Assembly (NCBI RefSeq): GCF_014873535.1 | Contig: NZ_JADBEF010000001.1 | Coordinates: forward strand, 496,001 to 560,000 | Direction: 5' to 3' | Source of the DNA: Nonomuraea africana | GTDB lineage: Bacteria; Actinomycetota; Actinomycetes; Streptosporangiales; Streptosporangiaceae | DNA length: 64,000 nt | Made by a program: the position numbers and the translations under genes | The notes under the pieces: generated by a model | What the model saw: the letters and a program-made list of their open reading frames with translations, nothing else | What the model was told of the DNA's origin: nothing | Databases searched by the model: none | Part shown: positions 36,106 to 43,944 of the stretch, piece after piece | Layout: each line of letters starts with the position of its first letter | Position numbering within the stretch: position 1 is the stretch's first letter

Positions 36106-37070
36106 GCCGCAGGAGACTCGGCTTCTTCACCAGGCTGCTCGACCGGGCTCCGGCGGCCGAACGCTACGAGCTGGCCGCCGAGCAGATCGCGCACGCCGAG
36201 GCGACCGGCTTCGACTCCGCCTGGGTGGCCCAGCACCACTTCAGCGAGAGCGAGGGCGGGCTGCCCGCGCCACTGGTGTTCCTGGCCGCCGTGGCCGCGC
36301 GGACAAGCCGCATCAGGCTCGGCACCGGCATCATCACGCTCCCCCTCGAGCACCCGGTACGGGTCGCCGAGGACACCGCCGTCCTCGACCTGCTGTCAGG
36401 AGGGCGGCTGGAGGTCGGCGTCGGCAGCGGCGGCACCGCCGCCTCCTTCGCCGCCTTCGGCCGCGACAGCGCCGCCAGGTCGGCGATCTACGCCGAGCAC
36501 CTCGCGGTCCTGGTGAACGCCTGGTCGGGCGGCGACCTCGGCGGCGGCAACCACCTCTACCCCGCCGCGCCCCGGCTGCTCGGCGCGATCTGGGAGGCGA
36601 CGTTCTCGGTCGGCGGCGGCGAGCGGGCGGGGCGGGCGGGCAACGGCCTCATGCTCTCCCGCACCCAACCGCGCGCCGAGGGGGTCACCCTGGCCGAGGC
36701 GCAGCGGCCGATCGTGGACGCCTACTACGAGCACCTGCCTGCTGGTGCGGCCCCGCGCATCGTCGCCTCCCGCACCGCCTTCGTCGCCGACTCCCACGAG
36801 GAGGCGCGGCGGTACGCGCAGGCGGGCCTCGCCCGCGCCTCCCGCCAGTCACCCGAGCTGGCCGCCTTCCTCCAGGCCGACACGCACGTCGGCACGCCCG
36901 ACGAGGTGATCGCGAGCCTGCGCGCCGACCCCACCCTCGACAGGGTCACCGACCTGGTCTTCCAGGTGCACTCGGTGGACCCGCCGCACCCTCTCATCCT
37001 CCGCTCGATCGAGCTGCTGGCCACCAAGGTCGCGCCGGCGCTCGGCTGGACCCCTTCGGAGCACGCGTGA
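36102..37070 (+). CDS. LLM-class FMN-dependent monooxygenase (KPN_01858-like)
   Basis: 322 residues, bacterial-luciferase fold. Visible: 'TGFDSAWVAQHHFSESEGG' (strand 1 and active-site loop), 'RTSRIRLGTGIITLPLEHP', 'AEDTAVLDLLSGGRLEVGVG', and a C-terminal 'HVGTPDEVIASLRADPTL'. These enzymes oxidise small organic compounds with reduced flavin and oxygen, many cleaving C-S bonds. Within this operon it probably acts on the imported substrate. Overlaps both neighbours by 4 bases, and the following CMD proteins may handle peroxides or acyl intermediates. Confidence 0.85.
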   Translation: MSRRRLGFFTRLLDRAPAAERYELAAEQIAHAEATGFDSAWVAQHHFSESEGGLPAPLVFLAAVAARTSRIRLGTGIITLPLEHPVRVAEDTAVLDLLSGGRLEVGVGSGGTAASFAAFGRDSAARSAIYAEHLAVLVNAWSGGDLGGGNHLYPAAPRLLGAIWEATFSVGGGERAGRAGNGLMLSRTQPRAEGVTLAEAQRPIVDAYYEHLPAGAAPRIVASRTAFVADSHEEARRYAQAGLARASRQSPELAAFLQADTHVGTPDEVIASLRADPTLDRVTDLVFQVHSVDPPHPLILRSIELLATKVAPALGWTPSEHA

Positions 37071-37651
37071 GCGACATCATCGACCGCCTGGCGGGAGTCG
37101 AGCCAGGCTCGCCCCTCGACGTGCTGCGCAGGCGACGGCCCGACGCCAGGGAGCACGCCCAGCGCGCCTACGAGGCGCTCTTCGTGCCGAGGAACGCCCG
37201 CCACGAAGGCGGCGTGAGCGAGGTCGGGCTCGAGGAGGTGACCCAGGCCGAACGGCACGCGGTCGCCGCCTTCGTCGCCGACCTGCACCGGCACGAGAAG
37301 GCCACCGCCTTCTACGCCGAAGCTCTCGACCCCGACCTGGCCAAGCGGGTCGCCGGGCAGTCCACGGCGGGAAGGGCGCAGGGCCCCTACGGCCGCTACC
37401 GCGACCCCGAGCTGGCCCACGAGTGCGTGGAAGGGCCGCGCTTCGGCGCCGAAGGGATCGACGGCAGGCTGGCGGCGGCGCTGGAGCACGCGCACCTACT
37501 GGTGTTCCGCCCGAGGGAGGCCGCGCCCGAGGACCTGGACCGGCTGCGCGAGGCGGGCTGGTCCGTCACCGGAATCGTCACGCTCTCGCAGCTGGTCGCC
37601 TTCCTCACCTTCCAGATCCGTGTGGTCACCGCACTGGAGGCACTCGCATGA
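37067..37651 (+). CDS. CMD-domain protein (Avi_7170-like)
   Basis: 194 residues, GTG start 37067 overlapping the LLM stop. Related to carboxymuconolactone-decarboxylase/AhpD helical proteins: 'DIIDRLAGVEPGSPLDVLRR', 'QAERHAVAAFVADLHRHE', 'GPRFGAEGIDGRLAAALEHA', and the C-terminal 'TLSQLVAFLTFQIRVVTALEAL'. It lacks the CxxC redox motif of true AhpD, so it may be a structural or non-redox paralogue of the next gene. Known as part of the conserved set with LLM and SBP genes; its reaction is unknown. Confidence 0.75.
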   Translation: MSDIIDRLAGVEPGSPLDVLRRRRPDAREHAQRAYEALFVPRNARHEGGVSEVGLEEVTQAERHAVAAFVADLHRHEKATAFYAEALDPDLAKRVAGQSTAGRAQGPYGRYRDPELAHECVEGPRFGAEGIDGRLAAALEHAHLLVFRPREAAPEDLDRLREAGWSVTGIVTLSQLVAFLTFQIRVVTALEALA

Positions 37652-38190
37652 AGTTCACCCGGGACCAGCTCGGCTGGGAGCCGTGGATCGAGCCGCTGGC
37701 CGAGGACGAGCTGAGCGACGAGCACAGGCACGCGCTGGTCGACAGGGCCAGGGCCGCCTCGCCGTACTTCAGGCTGCTGGCCCGCGATCCAGCCGTCCTG
37801 CACGCCCGCACCAGGACCGACAACGACATCTTCCACAACACCGAGGGCGGCCTGCCGCGCGGTGAGCGGGAGCTGGCCGCCACGGCCGTCTCCCGCGACA
37901 ACGGCTGCGTCTTCTGCGCCTCGGTCCACGCCCGCTTCGCCGCCCATCACACCAGGCGGGAGGACGACGTCCAGCGGCTGCTGGACGAGGGAACGGCGGC
38001 CGAGCAGGATGACAGATGGCGCGCGATCATCGACGCCGCCGTGGCGCTGTCCGAGACCCCTCCGCGGGCCGACGTCGCCGCGCTGCGCGAGCTGGGGCTC
38101 GACGACCTGGCCATCAGCGACGCGCTGCACGCGGCCGCCTTCTTTAACTGGGCCAACAGGCTCATGCTTTCCCTGGGAGAACCACGATGA
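37648..38190 (+). CDS. Alkylhydroperoxidase-domain protein (Avi_7169-like)
   Basis: 180 residues, ATG 37648. AhpD-like fold with the redox box 'NGCVFCASVHARFAAHH' (Cys-Val-Phe-Cys with downstream His), preceded by 'GLPRGERELAATAVSRD' as in peroxidase-related proteins. C-terminal 'ISDALHAAAFFNWANRL' is typical of this group. It probably reduces peroxide or an oxidised intermediate produced by the LLM monooxygenase. ATGA overlaps on both sides indicate strict co-expression. Confidence 0.82.
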   Translation: MKFTRDQLGWEPWIEPLAEDELSDEHRHALVDRARAASPYFRLLARDPAVLHARTRTDNDIFHNTEGGLPRGERELAATAVSRDNGCVFCASVHARFAAHHTRREDDVQRLLDEGTAAEQDDRWRAIIDAAVALSETPPRADVAALRELGLDDLAISDALHAAAFFNWANRLMLSLGEPR

Positions 38191-38801
38191 GTCTTGACCA
38201 CCTGGTCTACGCCGTTCCCGACCTCGAGGAGGGGGTCGCGGTGTTCGCCGAGAGGACGGGCGTACGCCCGATGAAGGGCGGCTCGCATCCCGGCGGGACC
38301 GCCAACTACCTCGTCGGCCTCGGCCCGACCGCCTACCTGGAGATCATCGGGCCCGATCCCGAGGTGGAGGGCGCCAGGCCGAGGGCGTTGGGTCTCGAGA
38401 CGCTGACCGAGGCGCGCCTGGCGGCGTGGGCGATCCGTCCCGAGGACCTGGACGCGACCGTCGCGCGCGCCCGCGAGCGGGGATACGACCCGGGAGAGGT
38501 GCAACCGCTGTCGCGCCGCACGCCTGACGGCACGCTGCTCGAATGGCGGCTGACCCGCTGGGACAATCCGGCGGCGATCAGGCCGGTGCCCTTCCTCATC
38601 GACTGGGGCACGACCAGGCACCCCGCCGCCTCGGGGCTGCCGCAGCTCACGCTGGCCGCCTTCTCTGCCGTCACGCCCGACGTGGCGGCCGTGCGCGCCG
38701 ACCTCGACGCGGTCGGCGCCGAGCTCGACGTCGAGGAGGGGCCCGAGGTCCGGCTACGGGCCGTCCTCGACACCCCGAAGGGCAAGGTGGAGCTGGCGTG
38801 A
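38187..38801 (+). CDS. VOC/glyoxalase-like protein
   Basis: 204 residues. Starts 'SLDHLVYAVPDLEEGVAVFA', the first beta-alpha module of a vicinal-oxygen-chelate protein. It has metal-binding-like His4 and Glu in 'TAYLEIIGPDPEVEG', then a second module with 'LTLAAFSAVTPDVAAVRADL'. The 'GLGPTAYLEIIGPDP' segment marks the glyoxalase-like subgroup. Substrate unknown. It sits between the AhpD-like and OsmC genes with 4-base overlaps, so it likely handles an intermediate of the same pathway. Confidence 0.78.
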   Translation: MSLDHLVYAVPDLEEGVAVFAERTGVRPMKGGSHPGGTANYLVGLGPTAYLEIIGPDPEVEGARPRALGLETLTEARLAAWAIRPEDLDATVARARERGYDPGEVQPLSRRTPDGTLLEWRLTRWDNPAAIRPVPFLIDWGTTRHPAASGLPQLTLAAFSAVTPDVAAVRADLDAVGAELDVEEGPEVRLRAVLDTPKGKVELA

Positions 38802-39319
38802 GCAGCCTGCGCGAGTATCTCTCACAGAAGCGGGCGGCGCTGCTGGCCAGGCGCGAAAGCCAGGCAGGCGGACCCGTGCCGCTGCGCGCGAGCGTCACGG
38901 CCGAGGGCCGCAGCGGGGTGCGCAGGATCAGGATCAGGGACTTCCAGATCCTCAGCGACAGCGGCCCCGACTTCGCCGGCTACGACCTCGGCCCGGGCTC
39001 GCCCGAGTTGCAGGCCGGCGTGCTCGGCAGCTGCGTCACCCACATCTTCCTGATCAAGGCGGCCGAGCTGGAGGTCCCGCTCGACTCGCTCGCCGTGGAC
39101 GTGGCGGCGGAGTACGACCCGCGCGCCCAGGCCCCTGGCAACCTCGACATCCCTGTGTACCCGCAGAACTTCAGGTACGAGGTGCGCGTCGACTCGCCCG
39201 CCTCCGACGAGGAGTTGGCCAGGCTGCACGCCGAGGTCGAGAGGGTCTGTCCCATCCTCAATCTGATCCGCCACCCCCAGGAGATCAAGGGGCAGGTGGT
39301 GCGAGCGGCCTCAGCGTGA
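38798..39319 (+). CDS. OsmC-family protein
   Basis: 173 residues from GTG 38798, overlapping the VOC stop. OsmC/Ohr fold: 'FQILSDSGPDFAGYDLGPGS', 'PELQAGVLGSCVTHIFLIKA' (first redox Cys), 'LAVDVAAEYDPRAQAP', 'VYPQNFRYEVRVDSPASDEE' and 'AEVERVCPILNLIRHP' (second Cys). The two Cys form the thiol-peroxidase pair. Last gene of the nine-gene operon; its 3' end overlaps the convergent siderophore permease by 9 bases. Confidence 0.85.
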   Translation: MSSLREYLSQKRAALLARRESQAGGPVPLRASVTAEGRSGVRRIRIRDFQILSDSGPDFAGYDLGPGSPELQAGVLGSCVTHIFLIKAAELEVPLDSLAVDVAAEYDPRAQAPGNLDIPVYPQNFRYEVRVDSPASDEELARLHAEVERVCPILNLIRHPQEIKGQVVRAASA

Positions 39320-41329
39320 CCGCCTGAGCAGCCAGATCAGGTAGGGCGTGCCCACGAGCGCGACGATCAGCCCTGACGGCAGCTCCTTGGGGGCCAGCAA
39401 CCACCGGCCGAGGCTGTCGGCGGCGACCACGAGCGCGCCGCCGAGCAGCATCGCCGCGGGCAGCAGCCGCCGGTGGCCGGGCCCGACCAGGCGGCGGGCC
39501 AGGTGCGGCGCGACCAGCCCGACGAACCCGACGGAGCCCACCGCCGCGGCCGCGCCGCCCGCCAGCAGCGCGCCGGCGCCGAGGACGACCATCCTGGCCC
39601 TGTTGAGCGGCAGGCCGAGTGAGCGGGGCAGATCGTCGCCGAGCGCCAGCAGGTCGAGCGGCCTGGCCGCCAGCCAGAGCAGCACGGCCGCGGCCATCGG
39701 CGGCGCCAGCCACACCAGATCGTCGCTCGACCTGGCGTAGGTGCTGCCGCTCATCCAGGTCAGGGCCGCGGCCAGGGCCATGCCCGCCTTGAGCGTGGCG
39801 AGATACACCAGGGCCTGCGTGCCCGCCAGGATGCCGATGCCGACCAGCACGATCCGCACCGGGTCGAAGCCGCCCTTCCGGTAGGCGACCGCGGCCAGCA
39901 GGCCGAGCGCGGCCAGCGCCCCCGTGAAGGCCACCAGCGGCAGCAGGGCACGCGGGGCGCCGGGCACCAGGACCAGCAGCCCGACGGCCGCGACGCCCGC
40001 TCCGCCCGTGACACCGAGCAGGCCCGGCTCGGCCAGCGGGTTGCGGATCACCGCCTGCACGGCCACGCCCGCCGCGGCCAGGGCCGCGCCCGCCACGGCG
40101 GCCACCACCAGGCGCGGGACGCGCAGCGCCAGCACCCGCCTGATCAGCTCGTCGCCGGGCGCGAGGATGTCCGCGAACGTCACGGGTACGTCGCCGATCC
40201 TCAGCCCGAGCACGAACACCACGGCCAGCGCCGCCCCCGACACCGCCAGCACGACCGGGTACGGCAGGCGGCGCCGCCCCGGCAGTGCCACCGCCGCGCC
40301 ACGCTCGACCTGGCCGGAGGCCAGACGCCTGGCGAGCACGACGAAGAATGGCGCGCCGAGCAGCGCGGTCACGATCCCGGCGGGCAGCTCGGCGTGCCCC
40401 TGCGCGGGGTCGAACACCGCGCGGGCCAGCGTGTCGGCGCCCAGCAGCAGGACCATGCCGGTGACGGCGGCGGCGGGGATGAGCGTGCGGTGCCGGCCGA
40501 GACCCAGCAGCCGGACGGAGACGGGGGCGATGAGCCCGACGAAGGCCAGCGGTCCCGCCACGGTGACGGCGGCGGCGGCCAGCGCGATGGCCAGCAGGAG
40601 CGCGCCCGCCCGCACCCTGGTGACGGCGGTGCCGAGCGAGCGGGCGACATCGTCGCCGAGGGCCAGCAGGTCCAGCGGCCGGGACAGCGCCGACGCGGCG
40701 AGCACGGCGGCGGCCACGACGGCGAGCAGCCAGCCCGCGCGTCCCGCGTCGGACTGGACGAGGGAGCCGCTGCCCCACAGGAACAGGCCGCGCGTGCCGT
40801 ACTCGTCGAGCATGAGCAGCATCGTGGCGGTCGCCATCAGCGCCATGGCCACCGCCGTACCGGCCAGGATCACCCGGCCCGGAGCGTCACGGCCGCCCAG
40901 CGCGAGCACCAGCAGCGCGGCGGCCAGGCCGCCGGCGAAGGCGAGCGCGCCCTGCGGCAGCGCGCCCAGGTTCAGCCCGGCGAACGCGGCGGCGACCACG
41001 GCGAGATAGGCGCCGGCGTTCACCCCGAGCGTGTCGGGCGCGGCCGCCTGGTTCCTGGTGGTGGTCTGGATGAGCAGCCCCGAGACGCCGAGCGCGCCGC
41101 CCGCGACGATGCCCGCCAGGAGGCGGGGCAGGCGGCTGCCCACGAAGACCTCGCTCACGCCCGGCTCGGCCGCGCCCGTGAGCAGGGCGGCCACCTCGGA
41201 CAGGCCGATGCCCGAGCTGCCCTGGCCGAGGTGCACCACGCAGAGCAGGACCAGCGCGGCCAGGCCCGCCGCGATGACCGCGAACGAGCGGGCTGGGGGC
41301 CTGAGGTCCCCGCCCGTGGCCGTGCTCAC
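39311..41329 (-). CDS. Fused FecCD-type iron-siderophore permease
   Basis: 672 residues from GTG 41329 (the open frame further upstream is the shadow of the receptor gene). Two FecCD domains lie in one chain, as in FhuB. Domain 1 has 'SRLPRLLAGIVAGGALGVSG', 'LGVNAGAYLAVVAAAF' and 'PLDLLALGDDVARSLGTAV'. Domain 2 has 'LRVPRLVVAAVAGAALAAAG', 'LLGVTGGAGVAAVGLL' and 'PLDLLALGDDLPRSLGLPL', with the coupling helix 'GFVGLVAPHLARRLVG'. About 18-20 transmembrane segments. GTGA overlap with the receptor gene shows it belongs to the iron operon. Confidence 0.92.
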   Translation of the reverse strand: MSTATGGDLRPPARSFAVIAAGLAALVLLCVVHLGQGSSGIGLSEVAALLTGAAEPGVSEVFVGSRLPRLLAGIVAGGALGVSGLLIQTTTRNQAAAPDTLGVNAGAYLAVVAAAFAGLNLGALPQGALAFAGGLAAALLVLALGGRDAPGRVILAGTAVAMALMATATMLLMLDEYGTRGLFLWGSGSLVQSDAGRAGWLLAVVAAAVLAASALSRPLDLLALGDDVARSLGTAVTRVRAGALLLAIALAAAAVTVAGPLAFVGLIAPVSVRLLGLGRHRTLIPAAAVTGMVLLLGADTLARAVFDPAQGHAELPAGIVTALLGAPFFVVLARRLASGQVERGAAVALPGRRRLPYPVVLAVSGAALAVVFVLGLRIGDVPVTFADILAPGDELIRRVLALRVPRLVVAAVAGAALAAAGVAVQAVIRNPLAEPGLLGVTGGAGVAAVGLLVLVPGAPRALLPLVAFTGALAALGLLAAVAYRKGGFDPVRIVLVGIGILAGTQALVYLATLKAGMALAAALTWMSGSTYARSSDDLVWLAPPMAAAVLLWLAARPLDLLALGDDLPRSLGLPLNRARMVVLGAGALLAGGAAAAVGSVGFVGLVAPHLARRLVGPGHRRLLPAAMLLGGALVVAADSLGRWLLAPKELPSGLIVALVGTPYLIWLLRRSR

Positions 41330-42318
41330 GCCCCCAGGGCCTTGGCGGTCTCCTCGAGCAACTGCTCGGTCGTCTTCGGGCCGCCCCAGAGCCAGGTGCC
41401 GGGGTCGAGCGGCAGCGCCCGCTTCTCCTTGACGAACGTGAGACCCTGCCAGATCGGGTTCTTGGCCAGGGCGCCGGTGAAGACGTTGTCCTTGTCGGAG
41501 GCGACGTAGAGCAGGGTGGCCCGGTCGACCTGCTTCAGCGCCTCGACGTCGGTCTCGGTCATGCCCCAGCTGTCGCCCTTGCCCTTCCACGCGTTCTTCA
41601 GCCCGGTCTCGGCCAGCACCTGCGCGGCCAGGGAGTTGTCGGCCAGCATCCGGAGCACGGGAGCGTTCTCTCCGGTGTAGCCCTGCGTGACGGTGTAGTC
41701 CGTGCCGGCCTTGCCGGCCTTCTCCAGCCTGCCCTTCACCTCGGCGATCTTCGCGTCGAGGCCGGCGAGGACCTGGTCGGCCTCGGCCTGCTTACCGACG
41801 ACCACCGCGAGGTCCTTGAGGGTCTGGCGCATGTGCGCGTACTGGGTGCGCCCGGTGCCCTCGCCGGTGTAGTCGAGGACGACCACGGGCGCGATCTGCT
41901 TGAGCGCGTCGAGGTTCTGACCGACGCGGAACTTCTCGGCGACGATCAGGTCGGGCGCCAGCGCGGTGATCTTCTCCAGGCTGGGCTCCTGCCTGGTGCC
42001 GACGTCGGTGGTCCGGCCCTTCACCCGCGCGCCCGCCGTCACCCAGGTCTCGTAGTTGTCGACGTCGGCCACCCCTACGGGGGTGACGCCCAGCGCGAGG
42101 AGGTCCTCGGTGTAGGTCCACTCCAGCGACACGACCTTGGTGGCGGGGGCCTTCAGCTCGACGACGGCGCCGTCCGCGCCCTTGATCGAGACCGGCTTCG
42201 CGGCGGCCGCGGTCTGCGTGCCCTGCCCGGTGGCCTGCCCGGTCGTCGGCGCGGGGGCCGAGGCGCACGCGGTGGCCGCCATGGCGAGGGCCAGGACGGC
42301 CACGACTCTTCTCAGCAT
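41326..42318 (-). CDS. Iron-siderophore substrate-binding lipoprotein
   Basis: 330 residues. Lipoprotein signal 'VVAVLALAMAATAC' with Cys at about 18, then a Thr/Gly/Ala linker and a FecB/FhuD-type periplasmic-binding domain (class III): 'APATKVVSLEWTYTEDLLAL', 'PSLEKITALAPDLIVAEK', 'GTGRTQYAHMRQTLKDLA', 'RMLADNSLAAQVLAETGLKN' and 'TWLWGGPKTTEQLLEET'. Binds a ferric siderophore at the cell surface and delivers it to the fused permease. Only 7 bases separate it from the ATPase gene upstream. Confidence 0.92.
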   Translation of the reverse strand: MLRRVVAVLALAMAATACASAPAPTTGQATGQGTQTAAAAKPVSIKGADGAVVELKAPATKVVSLEWTYTEDLLALGVTPVGVADVDNYETWVTAGARVKGRTTDVGTRQEPSLEKITALAPDLIVAEKFRVGQNLDALKQIAPVVVLDYTGEGTGRTQYAHMRQTLKDLAVVVGKQAEADQVLAGLDAKIAEVKGRLEKAGKAGTDYTVTQGYTGENAPVLRMLADNSLAAQVLAETGLKNAWKGKGDSWGMTETDVEALKQVDRATLLYVASDKDNVFTGALAKNPIWQGLTFVKEKRALPLDPGTWLWGGPKTTEQLLEETAKALGA

Positions 42319-42325
42319 GGGGGAA

Positions 42326-43126
42326 CTACTCCTTGGTGGTGAGATGCCCGCGCAGGGACGGCAGGCAGGTGGGACGGCCGGTCTCGGGATCGGTGGCCAC
42401 GCTCACCTCGAGCCCGAAGGCGTCCTGGACGCTCGCGGCGGTGATCACTTCGTGCGGCTCTCCCGACGCGACCACCCGGCCGCCGCTGAGCATGACGATG
42501 CGGTCGCCGAACGCCGCGGCCTGGTTGAGGTCGTGCAGCACCACGCCGACCGTGAGCCCGTGCTCGTCGGCCAGGCGGCGGACCAGGGCCAGGACCTCGA
42601 TCTGGTAGCGCAGGTCGAGGAAGGTCGTGGGTTCGTCGAGCAGCAGCACGCCGGTCTTCTGCGCGAGCACGACGGCGATCCAGGCGCGCTGGCGCTCGCC
42701 GCCCGACAGCTCCTCGACCCTGCGCTCGGCCAGCGGTTCGAGGCCGGTGACGGCCAGCGCCCAGCGCACGGCGTCGAGGTCGTCGGCGGTCGTCCTGCCG
42801 AGCACGCCGTGGTGGGCGTAGCGCCCGTGGCCGACCAGCTCGCGGACCGTGATGCCCGAGGGGACCAGCGGCGACTGGGGCAGGAAGGTCAGCTTCCTGG
42901 CCAGCGCACGGGTGCTGTCCCTCGCGATGTCGTGCCCGTCGAGCAGCACCGTGCCCGCGGTGGGCGCGTGCAGGCGGGCGAGCACCCTCAGCAGGGTCGA
43001 CTTGCCCGAGCCGTTCGCGCCGACCAGAACGGTGACCTGGCCAGAGGGCAGCCGGACGTCGAGTCCGGAGAGGACCCGCTTGCCCTCGTAGCCGGCGACC
43101 AGCCCATGACCGACGAGATCGCCCAC
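42326..43126 (-). CDS. Iron-siderophore ABC transporter ATPase (FecE-like)
   Basis: 266 residues: Walker A 'GANGSGKSTLLRVLA', Q-loop 'FLPQSPLVPSGITV', signature 'LSGGERQRAWIAV', Walker B 'VLLLDEPTTFLDLRYQ', H-loop 'VVLHDLNQAA'. The 'TTFLDLRYQIEVL' stretch after Walker B is characteristic of siderophore ATPases. First gene of the operon ATPase-receptor-permease. An iron box lies between its promoter and start codon, and the RBS 'aaggag' is 5-6 bases inside that spacer. Confidence 0.93.
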   Translation of the reverse strand: MGDLVGHGLVAGYEGKRVLSGLDVRLPSGQVTVLVGANGSGKSTLLRVLARLHAPTAGTVLLDGHDIARDSTRALARKLTFLPQSPLVPSGITVRELVGHGRYAHHGVLGRTTADDLDAVRWALAVTGLEPLAERRVEELSGGERQRAWIAVVLAQKTGVLLLDEPTTFLDLRYQIEVLALVRRLADEHGLTVGVVLHDLNQAAAFGDRIVMLSGGRVVASGEPHEVITAASVQDAFGLEVSVATDPETGRPTCLPSLRGHLTTKE

Positions 43127-43134
43127 ACCGCTCC

Positions 43135-43152
43135 TTAGGCAAGCCTTACCTA
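43135..43152 (-). promoter_or_regulatory. IdeR/DmdR-type iron box
   Basis: 'ttaggcaagccttaccta' resembles the actinobacterial iron box (TTAGGTTAGGCTAACCTAA). It is located 9 bases before the ATPase start, downstream of a plausible -10 on the minus strand ('gatatagg'). Fe-loaded IdeR bound here would block transcription when iron is sufficient. Confidence 0.75.
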
Positions 43153-43282
43153 TATCGGGGTAAACCTAGCACTAAGCGACACGGTATGGACGACGCCTCC
43201 TGGCGCCTGATGGCCGGGCGGGCCTGGGCCCGGTCTCCGCGACCTCGTATCATCGCCTCAGAGCGACGAGAGGGAGAATCCA

Positions 43283-43492
43283 ATGATCAGGCTGCTTGTC
43301 ATCCTTCTCGTGATCGTCATCGTGGTGCTCGTGCTCATGATGATCAGGATGCGGCCCTCCGCGCCGAAGCCGTCCCAGGCGAAGAGCGCCCAGGAGGGCC
43401 CGCGCGAGATCCTCAAGCGCCGCTACGCGGCGGGCGAGATCGACGAGGACGAGTACCTGCGCCGCATGTCGGGCCTCAGTCAAGACTGGTGA
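43283..43492 (+). CDS. SHOCT-domain membrane protein
   Basis: 69 residues. One N-terminal transmembrane helix ('LLVILLVIVIVVLVLMMI'), a short basic linker, and a C-terminal SHOCT motif ('REILKRRYAAGEIDEDEYLR'). SHOCT modules mediate oligomerisation of small membrane proteins. RBS 'gagggag' upstream. Its last 13 bases overlap the convergent ArsR-type gene. Confidence 0.85.
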   Translation: MIRLLVILLVIVIVVLVLMMIRMRPSAPKPSQAKSAQEGPREILKRRYAAGEIDEDEYLRRMSGLSQDW

Positions 43493-43944
43493 AGCACGTC
43501 CACGGCGGCGGCGGCCAGCGCCAGCACGGGGAAGACGGCCCGCGGAGGCACCCGGTAGACGCCGCGCTCGGGCTGGTCGACGAGCCCCGCGGCGGTCAGG
43601 GTCTTCAGGTGGTGGTAGAGCTGGCCGGGTGAGGCCAGCCCCAGCTCCGCCTGCAGCTCCGCGATCGGCCGGGGCCCGGTGACCAGCAGCTTGAGTATCT
43701 CGAAGCGGGCCGGATGCCCGGCCGCCGCGAGCACCGTGGCCAGCTGTGCCGACGGCTGCTCCATCAGCCATTCGGGGCTGCGCGCGACCTCCCACGACCA
43801 CTCGTAGCCGCCGAGACGGGCCTGGCCGCCGTAGGTGAACAGGCCGGAGCCGTCGACGCGCGGCGTCGGCGCGGCGATCTGGGCCTCCAGGGCGGCGACC
43901 CTGGCCTCCAGCGCCAGGAGCCTGTCGTCGGTCTCGTCGGTCAC
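43480..43944 (-). CDS. ArsR-type winged-helix regulator
   Basis: 154 residues from GTG 43944 (the longer frame is the shadow of the hydrolase gene). The N-terminal helix 'LLALEARVAALEAQIAA' is a coiled coil. The winged HTH follows: 'HPARFEILKLLVTGPRPIAE', 'ASPGQLYHHLKTLTAAGLVD' and wing 'PERGVYRVPPRAV'. No obvious metal ligands. The start overlaps the stop of the upstream hydrolase gene (GTGA), so the two are one transcription unit. Confidence 0.83.
   Translation of the reverse strand: MTDETDDRLLALEARVAALEAQIAAPTPRVDGSGLFTYGGQARLGGYEWSWEVARSPEWLMEQPSAQLATVLAAAGHPARFEILKLLVTGPRPIAELQAELGLASPGQLYHHLKTLTAAGLVDQPERGVYRVPPRAVFPVLALAAAAVDVLHQS

Noticed and set aside
39311..41590. 759-residue permease starting at 41590
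   Set aside because: The first ~87 codons are the shadow of the receptor gene; GTG 41329 overlaps the receptor stop and fits the family length.
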